This document shows, in pieces, positions 1-7,238 of a stretch of DNA of 12,681 nucleotides. Within the stretch, counting starts at the first letter, position 1. Every line of letters starts with the position of its first letter. The stretch spans positions 1 to 12,681 of the forward strand of contig JAFGDC010000127.1 of the NCBI GenBank assembly GCA_016932295.1, given 5' to 3'. The notes below the pieces were generated by a model. The model was not told the origin of the DNA, searched no databases, and saw only the letters and a program-made list of their open reading frames with translations. The position numbers and the translations under genes were made by a program. Source of the DNA: a candidate division CSSED10-310 bacterium (GTDB lineage Bacteria; CSSED10-310; JAFGDC01).

Positions 1-56
1 AGCATCATGATCACGGCCGCGAGATACAGGCACCGCCGGCGCGGGGACAGTCTCAT
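1..56 (-). CDS. Start of an unidentified signal-peptide or membrane protein (cut by the window edge)
   Basis: Only the first 18 codons and two bases of the next codon lie in the window. They read MRLSPRRRCLYLAAVIMM, then probably Leu: an Arg-rich stretch (residues 2-8) followed by a hydrophobic run, the normal shape of a signal peptide or first membrane helix. The ATG at 56-54 overlaps the TGA of the upstream barrel gene in an ATGA junction, like most junctions in this operon, so it is probably translationally coupled to the barrel and likely an envelope protein of the same pathway. Nothing visible shows its function. Confidence 0.6.
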   Translation of the reverse strand, partial: MRLSPRRRCLYLAAVIMM

Positions 57-1543
57 CGCCATACCGCCACCTCCACTTCCGCCAATTGGACCATCTCATC
101 ACCAAGCGCTCGCCAGGGATCGTCAGGCCGCCGCAGCGGCGACAGGCGCCTGGCGCTATCCTCGTGGTATCCGCCGGTCCGATACCATCCCCAGAAACCA
201 CGGATCTGAAGATGCCGCCTGGGATTCCAGACGCATTCTATGTCCAATTCGCGACCCAGGTCCCTGTCGAGCCTGGTCCAGCCGGCACCGTCCCAGGAAT
301 AGGGCGTTTCCAGCGCGGCCATCCACCAGCCGGTGATCTGCAAGGTCCAGTCAGGCAGCGGCTCGAGGGTCAGCCGCAGGCTGTCGAGCTGCATGTTTTC
401 CACCATGAATGAATCAAAGTAGAATCCCGGCCTCGGCACGCCGTAAAACGGGGTCAGCGTGCCGCCTCCCAGTACCTTCGGACCATCCTCCTTGCGATAA
501 TGCGCATTGTACATCCCGAGGTCGGTGGGGGGGAAATGCGCGAAGCCTTGGTAATTCCTGGGAATCCGACCGCTTTCCGGCGCCGGCCACGGTTGGCCGC
601 TGGCGGTGGTGTGACCGGCCCGCAGCGACCATATGCCGCGAGTGTAACCAACCGCCGCATCCAGTCGTCGGCCGGTGTACCCGTATCGTTCCGATGGTTC
701 GGTACCGGAGATCGTGTCGAAACCGCCGAAATTCATTGCCGCGGACATCTCCCCGTGCCAGCCGTGCCAGGCCACGCGGCCCGCCAGCGTCCCGGTACCC
801 AGTTCATCGTGGTCCACCATGCCCCAGACGGATTCCAGGCCGTTCACCCGGGTGGCGGCGGGAGTCTCATCAACCAGCCACTCACCAGTCATATTCAGAT
901 GCCAGGACACTCCCGAAAGCGCCGCATTCATTGCCGTGTAATACGCATCCTGCCGGTCGCTGATGATGTCGCGAATCGTCAGTTTCATCGGCTGGCAGAA
1001 CCAGTCTCCGCGTTTCATCAAGTCCTCGTAGTGCATGGTGACGGCAAGCCGGGAATTGAAATAACCCAGCGTCACGCCGGGATTGGCATACTTGTCCTTG
1101 TCAAGAAACCTCAGGATACCTGCTGCCGCGCGCCACCTGCCGCCTGGATTGTTGAGCCACGCGTACACCTCATCCACACGCGGCAGCAGGTCCGATGCGT
1201 CGAGCTTTTCATAGGTTCCGAAGAATGTCTCTCGATCGGTGCCGATGGGGATCGCGTATCGACTCTGACCTTCCGCCGCCACCCGCAGGGCAGCGCCGGC
1301 CAGATCCCGGTAACGCCAGGTGAAGCCCAGGTCGTAGCGCACCAGGAAACCGCTGTCATCCTGGCGCCTGCCGATTGCGAGATACTCATTCTCAAGATCG
1401 AAACCGACCAAACCGAAGGACCCAGTCCAGGTGAACACATGTCTGTAGTTATCCGCCCGGCATGGTTCCGTGGCGACAATCGCGGCCAACGCCGCCAGTG
1501 AAAAGGCAGCTGCCAGCCCCCGCCAGCCGCGGTGACCATTCAT
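53..1543 (-). CDS. AlgE-like (alginate-export family) outer-membrane beta-barrel protein
   Basis: The 496-residue protein begins with a signal peptide (basic start, hydrophobic residues about 9-24, likely cleavage after CRA at residue 30). The rest is rich in alternating Trp, Tyr, Gly and Arg strands typical of outer-membrane barrels, for example RLAVTMHYED, GEMSAAMNFGGF and LDAAVGYTRGIWSLRAGH. Near the C-terminus GRELDIECVWNPRRHLQIRGFWG resembles the closing strands of alginate-export (AlgE-type) porins, and the last residues, VEVAVWR, end with an aromatic next to the terminus. The reading frame stays open far upstream, to about 2230, but that part lies over the sirtuin in another frame, so the ATG before the signal peptide is the likely start. 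The ribosome site is weak (GAGG directly against the ATG). It lies 23 bases after the sirtuin stop and overlaps the next gene by ATGA. A role in export or uptake of a glycan or small product is inferred; another porin family is possible. Confidence 0.7.
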   Translation of the reverse strand: MNGHRGWRGLAAAFSLAALAAIVATEPCRADNYRHVFTWTGSFGLVGFDLENEYLAIGRRQDDSGFLVRYDLGFTWRYRDLAGAALRVAAEGQSRYAIPIGTDRETFFGTYEKLDASDLLPRVDEVYAWLNNPGGRWRAAAGILRFLDKDKYANPGVTLGYFNSRLAVTMHYEDLMKRGDWFCQPMKLTIRDIISDRQDAYYTAMNAALSGVSWHLNMTGEWLVDETPAATRVNGLESVWGMVDHDELGTGTLAGRVAWHGWHGEMSAAMNFGGFDTISGTEPSERYGYTGRRLDAAVGYTRGIWSLRAGHTTASGQPWPAPESGRIPRNYQGFAHFPPTDLGMYNAHYRKEDGPKVLGGGTLTPFYGVPRPGFYFDSFMVENMQLDSLRLTLEPLPDWTLQITGWWMAALETPYSWDGAGWTRLDRDLGRELDIECVWNPRRHLQIRGFWGWYRTGGYHEDSARRLSPLRRPDDPWRALGDEMVQLAEVEVAVWR

Positions 1544-1566
1544 CCTCAATCCGGCACACCACCCGC

Positions 1567-2352
1567 TCACGGAAGCTGGATGTAATACTTGACCTGCTCG
1601 ATGCGGTCCATGATCTGGCCCATGACCTTGCCGGTGAGCGCCCTTATCAACACGTCGGCATGCTCGTCGTACACCGTGGATGACAGGTTCACGATAATCA
1701 GTCCGGCTCCGTTCTGCTTGGCTTTCCATGGCAGCAGGGCAGCCGGCTGGACCACCAGCGACGTACCCATGACCAGCATCAGATCGCATCGCATCACCAT
1801 GTCCAGGGCGCGCCGGCTCAACTCGAGCGGCATGGGCTGGCCGAAGGCCACCGAATCCGGTTTCAGTATCCCCTGGCATTCCACGCAGTACGGCACCTTG
1901 ACGCCGTTCAGGATCCAATCGTAAATCTCCTCCCGTGTATAGCGTTTCCCACAGTTCAGACAGGACACGAACAACTCGTTGCCATGCACTTCCACCACTT
2001 TCTCGGCGGACACGCCGGCCTTCTGGTGCAGCCGATCCACATTCTGCGTGATGATCCCCCCCAGCTTCCCCATTTTTTCCAATTCCGTCAGGGCGGTATG
2101 GGTTCTGTTCGGCCTGGCCTGCTTGATGAAGAGGAAAAAATCCTGGCTCATCTCCCAGTATCTGGCCCGGGATTCCTCCGAGGTAGTGAAGCGTTCGAAG
2201 CGAAAATGCGATGTATCGTATTTTTTCCAATGGATTTGGCCAGTCCGGAAATCGGGGATACCCGATTCCGTGCTCACCCCGGCACCGGTAAAGGCAACGA
2301 TGTTTTTACTTCTCAATAGCATGTCAACGGCGCGATCGATTTTCGAGGCCAT
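1567..2352 (-). other. Sirtuin domain with its own possible internal start (261-residue product)
   Basis: This is the C-terminal part of the fusion, listed separately because Met364 looks like the natural first residue of a free-standing sirtuin. The helix MASKIDRAVDMLLRSKNIVA directly before the GAG motif is where ordinary bacterial sirtuins begin, and the codons before it carry a near-ideal ribosome binding site (2363-2353). A soluble sirtuin of 261 residues, with all catalytic and zinc residues, could therefore be made alongside the membrane-bound fusion. Whether one, the other or both exist in the cell cannot be told from sequence. Confidence 0.55.
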
Positions 2353-3441
2353 GTCACCTCTCCAGTTATGTTCCTGCACGGGAGGCGCCACGATCCGCCA
2401 GTAGCGGTGTGCGGTCTCCAGGTCGTCATGCCAGCGGCGGGCGCTGACCGGTGAGTCGGCATAGATGAGCGGCACGGGGATAAGACCGGGCAGCAACCGC
2501 TGCATCGGCTTGAGGTGTGCCAGGGTGAGTGCGGCGAGGGTAACGGTCATGAACGGCACCGTCAATTCCGGCAAACGCAGCAGATCGAACAGGTGGACCG
2601 CAACGATCCAGGCGCCTCCGCCCGCCAGTACGGCACCCATGGAATACCACCTTGCGGTTCGCGTCGGCACGAAAAAGAAACCGTCCATGGCGATACTGAT
2701 GGGAATGGTGGTGACCACGTACATATTCATCCAGGTCAAGCCAGCCCTGCCACCCATCAGGTAGGCCAGGCCCAAGCCCAGGAAAAGACCGCGCAGCGCA
2801 GCGAAGAACGAGTGCCTGGAGTGGACGAGGACGCCTGCCAGGAGCAACACGATGCCTGCCAGGACAGGCAGGCGCATGGTGGCTATCCGGGTAAAGACGT
2901 CCTGGCCGGCGATCAGGTAGTCCCCGCTGAGCATGGCATCGAATCCTGGCGGCTTGACCATGGTCGGCGGGAAGGCGATGCGCAGTTCCCGCAACAGCCA
3001 CATTGCCGGCAATGTCACCAGAACCGACGCCGTACTCACCGGTGGCAGGTTGAAGCGGCTCAGCACCAGGTATCGGTTGAGCAGCATCATGATGGGGACG
3101 GTCGCCACGGAGCAGGCCACCATGGCCGGCAGGTAAAGCCATGAGGAGGAACTCAGGAAACACCAGTACATACCCACCAGCATGCCATTGAAACCATAGA
3201 ATCCGATTTTCATGTACGCCCGGTCACGCCGCAGCGCCATGGCGAACAACTGGGCGGCGATACCACCCAGTATACCGAAGATGCCTACCTTGGGAACCAG
3301 CAGCAGCAGACCAGCCAGAAACAGGATGCCGGACAACGCGTTGGTGCAGAAGAAGATAGAGCCCATTGTGCGCAGCAGGGTATCGGTGAAATCCAGCAGT
3401 CGACTGCGGCTCGGATCGAATCGCCAGTACAGATGCTCCAT
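1567..3441 (-). CDS. Urea transporter (UT family) - sirtuin (Sir2) fusion protein
   Basis: One uninterrupted 624-residue frame carries two domains. Residues about 14-330 form a urea-transporter domain: many membrane helices, the family-like TNALSGILFLAGLL stretch (33-46), GFYGFNGMLVG (80-90), and a good second signature LPELTVPF (290-297). The first signature is degenerate (LPPVSTAS, 132-139). A polar linker (331-363) leads to a complete sirtuin (364-624): NAD-binding GAGVS (386-390) and GIPDFR (394-399), TQNVD (465-469), catalytic His486 in VEVHGN, four zinc cysteines (494, 497, 519, 522), and GTS (559-561). RYW (427-429) plus STESGIPDFR look closest to class II (SIRT4-like) sirtuins; the Tyr-x-x-Arg acyl-pocket pair of desuccinylases is absent. 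The family activities are a passive urea/amide channel and NAD-dependent lysine deacylation. A strong ribosome site precedes Met364, so a free sirtuin may also be made. No Shine-Dalgarno is seen at the ATG at 3441. Confidence 0.88.
   Translation of the reverse strand: MEHLYWRFDPSRSRLLDFTDTLLRTMGSIFFCTNALSGILFLAGLLLLVPKVGIFGILGGIAAQLFAMALRRDRAYMKIGFYGFNGMLVGMYWCFLSSSSWLYLPAMVACSVATVPIMMLLNRYLVLSRFNLPPVSTASVLVTLPAMWLLRELRIAFPPTMVKPPGFDAMLSGDYLIAGQDVFTRIATMRLPVLAGIVLLLAGVLVHSRHSFFAALRGLFLGLGLAYLMGGRAGLTWMNMYVVTTIPISIAMDGFFFVPTRTARWYSMGAVLAGGGAWIVAVHLFDLLRLPELTVPFMTVTLAALTLAHLKPMQRLLPGLIPVPLIYADSPVSARRWHDDLETAHRYWRIVAPPVQEHNWRGDMASKIDRAVDMLLRSKNIVAFTGAGVSTESGIPDFRTGQIHWKKYDTSHFRFERFTTSEESRARYWEMSQDFFLFIKQARPNRTHTALTELEKMGKLGGIITQNVDRLHQKAGVSAEKVVEVHGNELFVSCLNCGKRYTREEIYDWILNGVKVPYCVECQGILKPDSVAFGQPMPLELSRRALDMVMRCDLMLVMGTSLVVQPAALLPWKAKQNGAGLIIVNLSSTVYDEHADVLIRALTGKVMGQIMDRIEQVKYYIQLP
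2353..2363 (-). promoter_or_regulatory. Internal Shine-Dalgarno site before the sirtuin domain
   Basis: The minus strand reads GGAGAGGTGAC directly before the in-frame ATG at 2352-2350. It includes GAGGTGA, seven bases of the ideal anti-16S match, and an upstream GGAG seven bases from the ATG. It lies inside the fusion frame (codons for Trp-Arg-Gly-Asp) and is stronger than anything at the fusion's own start. Confidence 0.55.
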
Positions 3442-3452
3442 GGGCTTGGTGA

Positions 3453-4844
3453 TCAGTCCGCGGGGTTCTTCACGAGCAGCGAACCGCGGGTCTCATCGTT
3501 CACCAGGTGAGCAGGCAGGCGCTCCCTGGCGCGGACATAAGCGCCGTCCTCGGCCTCCCGGACACAGTGCGCCGCACCATCACTGATCATGATGTAGCTG
3601 GGTCTGGTATAGATGAACTGCATCGACTGCGAGAAATTATAGGCGCCGGTATTGCGGATCAACAACAGGTCTCCCCGCTGCACCGCCGGCAGTCTGACAT
3701 CGGTCCTCAACACATCGATGTTCATACACAGGCCGCCCAGCACGCTGACCGTCTCTTCCGGCGCCGGTCCGGCCGTGAGTGCCACCATCTCATGCTTGTA
3801 CCAGTATGCGGTGGGCAGAATGTTCACGCCGGCGTCAACCAACAGGGCGCGATTACCGTTGGGAAGATGTTTGGATGCTACCACGGTGGTCACCAGGGAA
3901 ACCGCTTCATCGACGATGGCGCGCCCCGGTTCAATAAACAGGCGGGGATGCCGTTTCAAACGCGGCAGATTACGCAGCAACGGCTCACAGATCGTCTCCG
4001 CATATTGCGCATAGGTGGGGGAAATCGCTTCACCGGGCAGGAACTGTGCGTGAAGCGTATTGACCGAGGCGTAACCGCCTCCCAAATCCAGTTCCTTCAA
4101 CTCGAAATCCGAGGTCGCCTCCAGCTTCAAGGCAAGCGTCAGCAGTTTCTCCATTGCATCGGAATACACCGTCGTATCAGTGATATACGTGCCGGCATGG
4201 AGATGCAGTCTCACTACCTTCAAGAACCCACCCAGTTCGGCCACGCGGATCGCCTCGTAGGCCTGCCCGTCCTCATAGCTGAAGCCGAATTTGCTCCATG
4301 GAGGATAATTCAACCGTACGTTCACCCGGATACCGATTTCCAGGCGCCGGTCGAGTTTCCGCGCCACCGCTTTGAGTTGTTCCAACTCCTCGAAGGAGTC
4401 GGCATTGACACGGGCGTCGGCTCCCATGGCTTGAAACAGCTCCTCATCGGTCTTGTGGGGACCGTTGAAGATAATCTCTTGTCCGGGGATCCCGAGATCC
4501 CTGGCGATACCGTATTCGAAGCCGGACACCACCTCCGCCCAGGCGCCCTCGGTGCGGAACACCGAACAGATGGAGGACAGGTAGTTGGTCTTGTATGACC
4601 AGGCGATGATGGTATCGGGATAATGAGCCTGGAAGGCGGCGGCCATCTCACGATACCGGCGGCGCAGCAGCCGTTCTGAAATGATCACCAGCGGGCTGCC
4701 ATAGTGTTCTACCAGTGGGTGTATCTCCACGCCATCGATGGTGGCGCGTTGATATCCTTGCTGTGTCTGCGGCGACAGCGTGTTCCAGGCTTTGACCGGT
4801 ACTCGTTCGAAAGCGGGAGCTTCATACGGATGCTTGTTGTTCAT
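3453..4844 (-). CDS. Fold-type III PLP-dependent decarboxylase (LysA/ornithine-arginine decarboxylase family)
   Basis: The 463-residue protein has the alanine-racemase-like barrel and C-terminal beta domain of diaminopimelate-type decarboxylases. Visible landmarks are Lys85 in SYKTN, the PLP Schiff-base lysine; VVSGFE (105-110); GPHKTDEE (128-135); SKFGF (184-188); His216 in LHAG; GGGY (255-258) and EPGR (305-308), which hold the PLP phosphate; VDAG (336-339); Cys373, the catalytic cysteine from the partner subunit; and GAYNFS (400-405). The specificity loop after the cysteine is CMNID, not the CESGD of diaminopimelate decarboxylase, so the substrate is probably not diaminopimelate. It is likely a cytoplasmic dimer. 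The start ATG overlaps the upstream stop by ATGA and has a perfect AAGGAGG site. The setting beside ATP-grasp and RRE genes suggests a carrier-bound or modified amino acid as substrate (inference, by analogy with BtrK). Confidence 0.87.
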   Translation of the reverse strand: MNNKHPYEAPAFERVPVKAWNTLSPQTQQGYQRATIDGVEIHPLVEHYGSPLVIISERLLRRRYREMAAAFQAHYPDTIIAWSYKTNYLSSICSVFRTEGAWAEVVSGFEYGIARDLGIPGQEIIFNGPHKTDEELFQAMGADARVNADSFEELEQLKAVARKLDRRLEIGIRVNVRLNYPPWSKFGFSYEDGQAYEAIRVAELGGFLKVVRLHLHAGTYITDTTVYSDAMEKLLTLALKLEATSDFELKELDLGGGYASVNTLHAQFLPGEAISPTYAQYAETICEPLLRNLPRLKRHPRLFIEPGRAIVDEAVSLVTTVVASKHLPNGNRALLVDAGVNILPTAYWYKHEMVALTAGPAPEETVSVLGGLCMNIDVLRTDVRLPAVQRGDLLLIRNTGAYNFSQSMQFIYTRPSYIMISDGAAHCVREAEDGAYVRARERLPAHLVNDETRGSLLVKNPAD

Positions 4845-5923
4845 ATGGAAAAACCTCCTTCTCCGGCCACCCGCAACCAGCGCTCCGCCGCCACGGGAAT
4901 ATCGAAGGCATTGAATACCAGTATCTTGCCGGCAACCGACAGCGTCGGCGATGAATTGACCGGGATTCCGGCGGATGCCGCCACCAGCAACCATGGCAGA
5001 TTGATACCCGCGGTGGCCGGCAGGTGGCACCAGACCGGCAGCAGCGGAATTATTCGGTCTAACAGGAACCCGCGCCGCGCATCGTACAGGAAGCGCAACG
5101 TGCATGGACCGCGCGGCGACAACCCGGTCGTGACCAAACGAGCCGCAGCCGCCAGCCGCCGGTCCTCGATGCTCATGAAAATCCATGCTTCATCCAGGTC
5201 ATCGCGGGCTATTTCACGCACTATGGCCATAGCAATCTCTTCACCATTCCCGGCAGTTACCACCGCCACCTGGAACGCTTCCTCCTCATCGTACGGGCGG
5301 ACCATCGCCACCGGCTCCGACTCGTTAAACAATCGTTTCACCAGCGTCTCGAGGTCCCAATCGTTTTCAACGATCCAGGTCTTGGCGCGCGGGAGGGAGG
5401 TCAGAAGCACCGGGAATTCGAGAGTATCAGCGGATTCCAGCACGCCGGCGAGCGGTTCCTCATCGTCATTCGCCGCCGGCGGCCATTCATCGGGCCGCCG
5501 AAACGCACTCCAGTCCACCACCGGGATGTCCATCCGCCGCAATCGCTCCAGGGTAACATCCGCCAGCTGTTCGAGGCCGGTGATATCAGGTCCGAGATAG
5601 TGGATACCGGCGGTTTTCAGGCGCGTGGCATATCGCGCCAGGTGCGGAAGATCCGTTTCACGGGTAGCCAGCAGCACGGCAGGGCGGCCGTTGCCGAACC
5701 GTTCGATGAGCGCCGTCATCAACGACTCACCTTCCGCCTCGAGGAGCACGGTTTCATGAAACATGGCATCCAGAATCAAGCCGCTGTGCCGCAACCCGGT
5801 CGCAACGCCTATGTAGCGCAGGGAGACCGCGGATGACAGCGCCAGGGAGCGCGGGATGCCATCCATGGGAGTCAGGCAGGACAGTGGTTCCAAACCCAAG
5901 ACAATGATGTCCATACTGTTCAT
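4841..5923 (-). CDS. Degenerate ATP-grasp paralog (pseudo-ligase)
   Basis: This 360-residue protein lines up by eye over its whole length with the ATP-grasp gene directly upstream: a similar Rossmann-like N-terminal half, then the ATP-grasp region. The catalytic parts are gone. The ATP-binding FPMVIKG of the neighbour reads FPVLLTS here (170-176), so the lysine is lost. The region matching GPCEVEML is GPCTLRFL (272-279), and the metal-binding ELNAR is replaced by DRIIP (289-293). The surrounding fold residues (GPC, then AGINLP matching AGCNMP) are kept. It looks like a tandem duplicate that became non-catalytic, perhaps a regulatory or substrate-binding partner of the active ligase. Alternatively it is an independent divergent ATP-grasp-like protein. 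GGGAG lies seven bases before the ATG, which overlaps the upstream stop (ATGA); its own stop overlaps the decarboxylase start. Confidence 0.72.
   Translation of the reverse strand: MNSMDIIVLGLEPLSCLTPMDGIPRSLALSSAVSLRYIGVATGLRHSGLILDAMFHETVLLEAEGESLMTALIERFGNGRPAVLLATRETDLPHLARYATRLKTAGIHYLGPDITGLEQLADVTLERLRRMDIPVVDWSAFRRPDEWPPAANDDEEPLAGVLESADTLEFPVLLTSLPRAKTWIVENDWDLETLVKRLFNESEPVAMVRPYDEEEAFQVAVVTAGNGEEIAMAIVREIARDDLDEAWIFMSIEDRRLAAAARLVTTGLSPRGPCTLRFLYDARRGFLLDRIIPLLPVWCHLPATAGINLPWLLVAASAGIPVNSSPTLSVAGKILVFNAFDIPVAAERWLRVAGEGGFSI
4854..4860 (-). promoter_or_regulatory. Shine-Dalgarno of the PLP decarboxylase
   Basis: AAGGAGG on the minus strand, nine bases before the ATG at 4844. It fixes the decarboxylase start at MNNKHPY even though the reading frame is open further upstream, to about 5186, inside the preceding gene. 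Confidence 0.7.
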
Positions 5924-6996
5924 AACCGCTCTCCCACATCCATTGGCGCACGCCGCCAGCCACCCCTGTTCAACAAGTCCGTCAACATACTCTGGTCCAC
6001 CAAATGACCAAAACGATTCCGGAAAAACAAGTGGCCGGCGGCAGCGGGAGCGACCTGTCCCAACGACTGGTGCATCGCCAGGCGTACCGCCATCCCCGGC
6101 ATGTTGCAGCCGGCCTCGGCAGCCATGTAAATCCAGGCCGGGAAACGGGCATTCAATTCCAGCAAGAAATAACGGCCAGTGGCTGCTTCGCGCAGCATTT
6201 CAACCTCGCACGGCCCCACCCAGTGCATCCGCTTGAGAAGTTCTTCCGCCTGTTGGACCAGGTCGGGATCATCCACCACCACTCCCGCACTGGCCTTGCC
6301 ACGTTCCGATATGGCGAACTTCCGCATGGGAATGGCCGCCACCATCGCACTGCCGCGATCAGCCAGCGCGGCCACATCGAATTCTTCCCCAACCAGCCGC
6401 TCCTGCAGCACCACGGGGAATCCCCACTGGTTGAGCACCCTGATGTAGAAACACTTCAGTTCCCGCAGATCATGCACGATGTGTGCATCCGCCAGGGAGC
6501 CCTTGATCACCATGGGAAATGCCAACAACTCGGGAGCCCAGTCCAATTGCTCCACGCTGCTGATCACCACTGTCTTTGGCGTACGGATATTGAGCCGGCC
6601 GCAGGTACCGGCCAAATTGTCCTTGTACCTGGCCTTGACCGCCGCTTCATTCGGCAGCAGCGTCTCGATACCCACCTCGCGCAGCTCGTCGCGGAACCTT
6701 GCATAGACGGCGATCTCGGAATCGAGCGCCGGTATGATCACCTGCACGGGATCCTGCCGGTTGATTTCTTTCAGCCTGCGCAGCAGCTTGTGGGACGGTT
6801 CCGTAGGATAGGGAACGATGTACACCGCATCGAACAGATCGTCCCTGAAAATGCCCGTACAATAGATATCATAGGTCAGGGCGATGATCCGGCCGTTAAA
6901 CAGGGGATCACCCCGAAGACAGCGCGCCAGCGCCAGGCCCGGATATGGATTGATCCTGGCGTCAAGACCGGTCACCGCCACCGTCACACCATTCAT
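5920..6996 (-). CDS. ATP-grasp ligase (carbamoyl-phosphate synthase/biotin carboxylase-like fold)
   Basis: The 358-residue protein has a pre-ATP-grasp N-terminal domain (VTVAVTGLDARINPYPGLAL, residues 4-23) and an ATP-grasp domain. Visible catalytic features are Lys165 in VIKG (ATP phosphate contact), QERLVGEEFD (198-207, adenine/ribose side), Glu264 in CEVEML, and the metal-binding ELNAR at 280-284 followed by FPAWIY and AGCNMP. All key positions look intact. ATP-grasp enzymes join a carboxylate, activated as acyl phosphate, to an amine or thiol. Substrates cannot be read from sequence; an amino acid joined to a carrier or peptide is the best guess given the RRE gene upstream and the decarboxylase downstream. 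GGAGG lies seven bases before the ATG, and both ends are ATGA overlaps. A degenerate copy follows immediately. Confidence 0.87.
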   Translation of the reverse strand: MNGVTVAVTGLDARINPYPGLALARCLRGDPLFNGRIIALTYDIYCTGIFRDDLFDAVYIVPYPTEPSHKLLRRLKEINRQDPVQVIIPALDSEIAVYARFRDELREVGIETLLPNEAAVKARYKDNLAGTCGRLNIRTPKTVVISSVEQLDWAPELLAFPMVIKGSLADAHIVHDLRELKCFYIRVLNQWGFPVVLQERLVGEEFDVAALADRGSAMVAAIPMRKFAISERGKASAGVVVDDPDLVQQAEELLKRMHWVGPCEVEMLREAATGRYFLLELNARFPAWIYMAAEAGCNMPGMAVRLAMHQSLGQVAPAAAGHLFFRNRFGHLVDQSMLTDLLNRGGWRRAPMDVGERL

Positions 6997-7238
6997 CTGC
7001 CGTCCTCCAGGGCCGCCAGCCGTTGCAAAAACCGGGTGATGTCGTGCTCGGCCTGATCGTATCCCACTTCGAACTCGGCGCTGATCACCTGGGCCAACTG
7101 GTCGGGAGTCATGCCGCTGCGCAGGGACTGGATAATCCTGATGCCGGTCGGATTGAGCCGGTACAGGTCACCGGTCCGGAGATCCATGAAGAAGCCGCGT
7201 TCCGCCGTGCCGTGAAAAGCAAAATGGTCGGAAATCAT
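6993..7238 (-). CDS. PqqD-like protein (RiPP recognition element, RRE)
   Basis: The 81-residue protein matches the PqqD fold: an N-terminal beta hairpin with FFMDLRTGDLYRLNPTG (residues 16-32; the pattern 'D-x-x-x-G-x-x-x-x-L-N-x-T/S' is typical), then helices IIQSLRSGMT, PDQLAQVISAEFEV and AEHDITRFLQRL. PqqD-family proteins bind a leader or carrier peptide and present it to a modifying enzyme. Its length suits a free-standing RRE (PqqD is about 90 residues). No radical SAM enzyme, the usual PqqD partner, is present; the next gene is an ATP-grasp ligase, so it may deliver a substrate to that enzyme. AAAGGA lies six bases before the ATG. The start overlaps the TPR stop and the stop overlaps the ligase start, both by ATGA. 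Confidence 0.85.
   Translation of the reverse strand: MISDHFAFHGTAERGFFMDLRTGDLYRLNPTGIRIIQSLRSGMTPDQLAQVISAEFEVGYDQAEHDITRFLQRLAALEDGR

Noticed and set aside
500..1501. 333-codon plus-strand open frame
   Set aside because: It is antisense to the barrel gene with no recognisable domain; such long antisense frames are a side effect of GC-rich codon use.
1544..2230. N-terminal extension of the outer-membrane barrel frame (about 229 extra codons on the minus strand)
   Set aside because: It lies over the sirtuin in another frame, has low-complexity Arg/Gly/His composition, and a clear signal peptide begins at the ATG at 1543.
2426..3163. 245-codon minus-strand frame inside the urea-transporter domain
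   Set aside because: It is out of frame with the membrane helices and has Arg/Pro/His-rich composition without any domain.
3507..4598. 363-codon plus-strand open frame
   Set aside because: It is antisense to the PLP decarboxylase, whose motifs are unmistakable, and its own translation has no family features.
6004..7056. 350-codon plus-strand open frame
   Set aside because: It is antisense to the ATP-grasp and RRE genes; rich in His, Gln and Arg, as expected for an antisense shadow.
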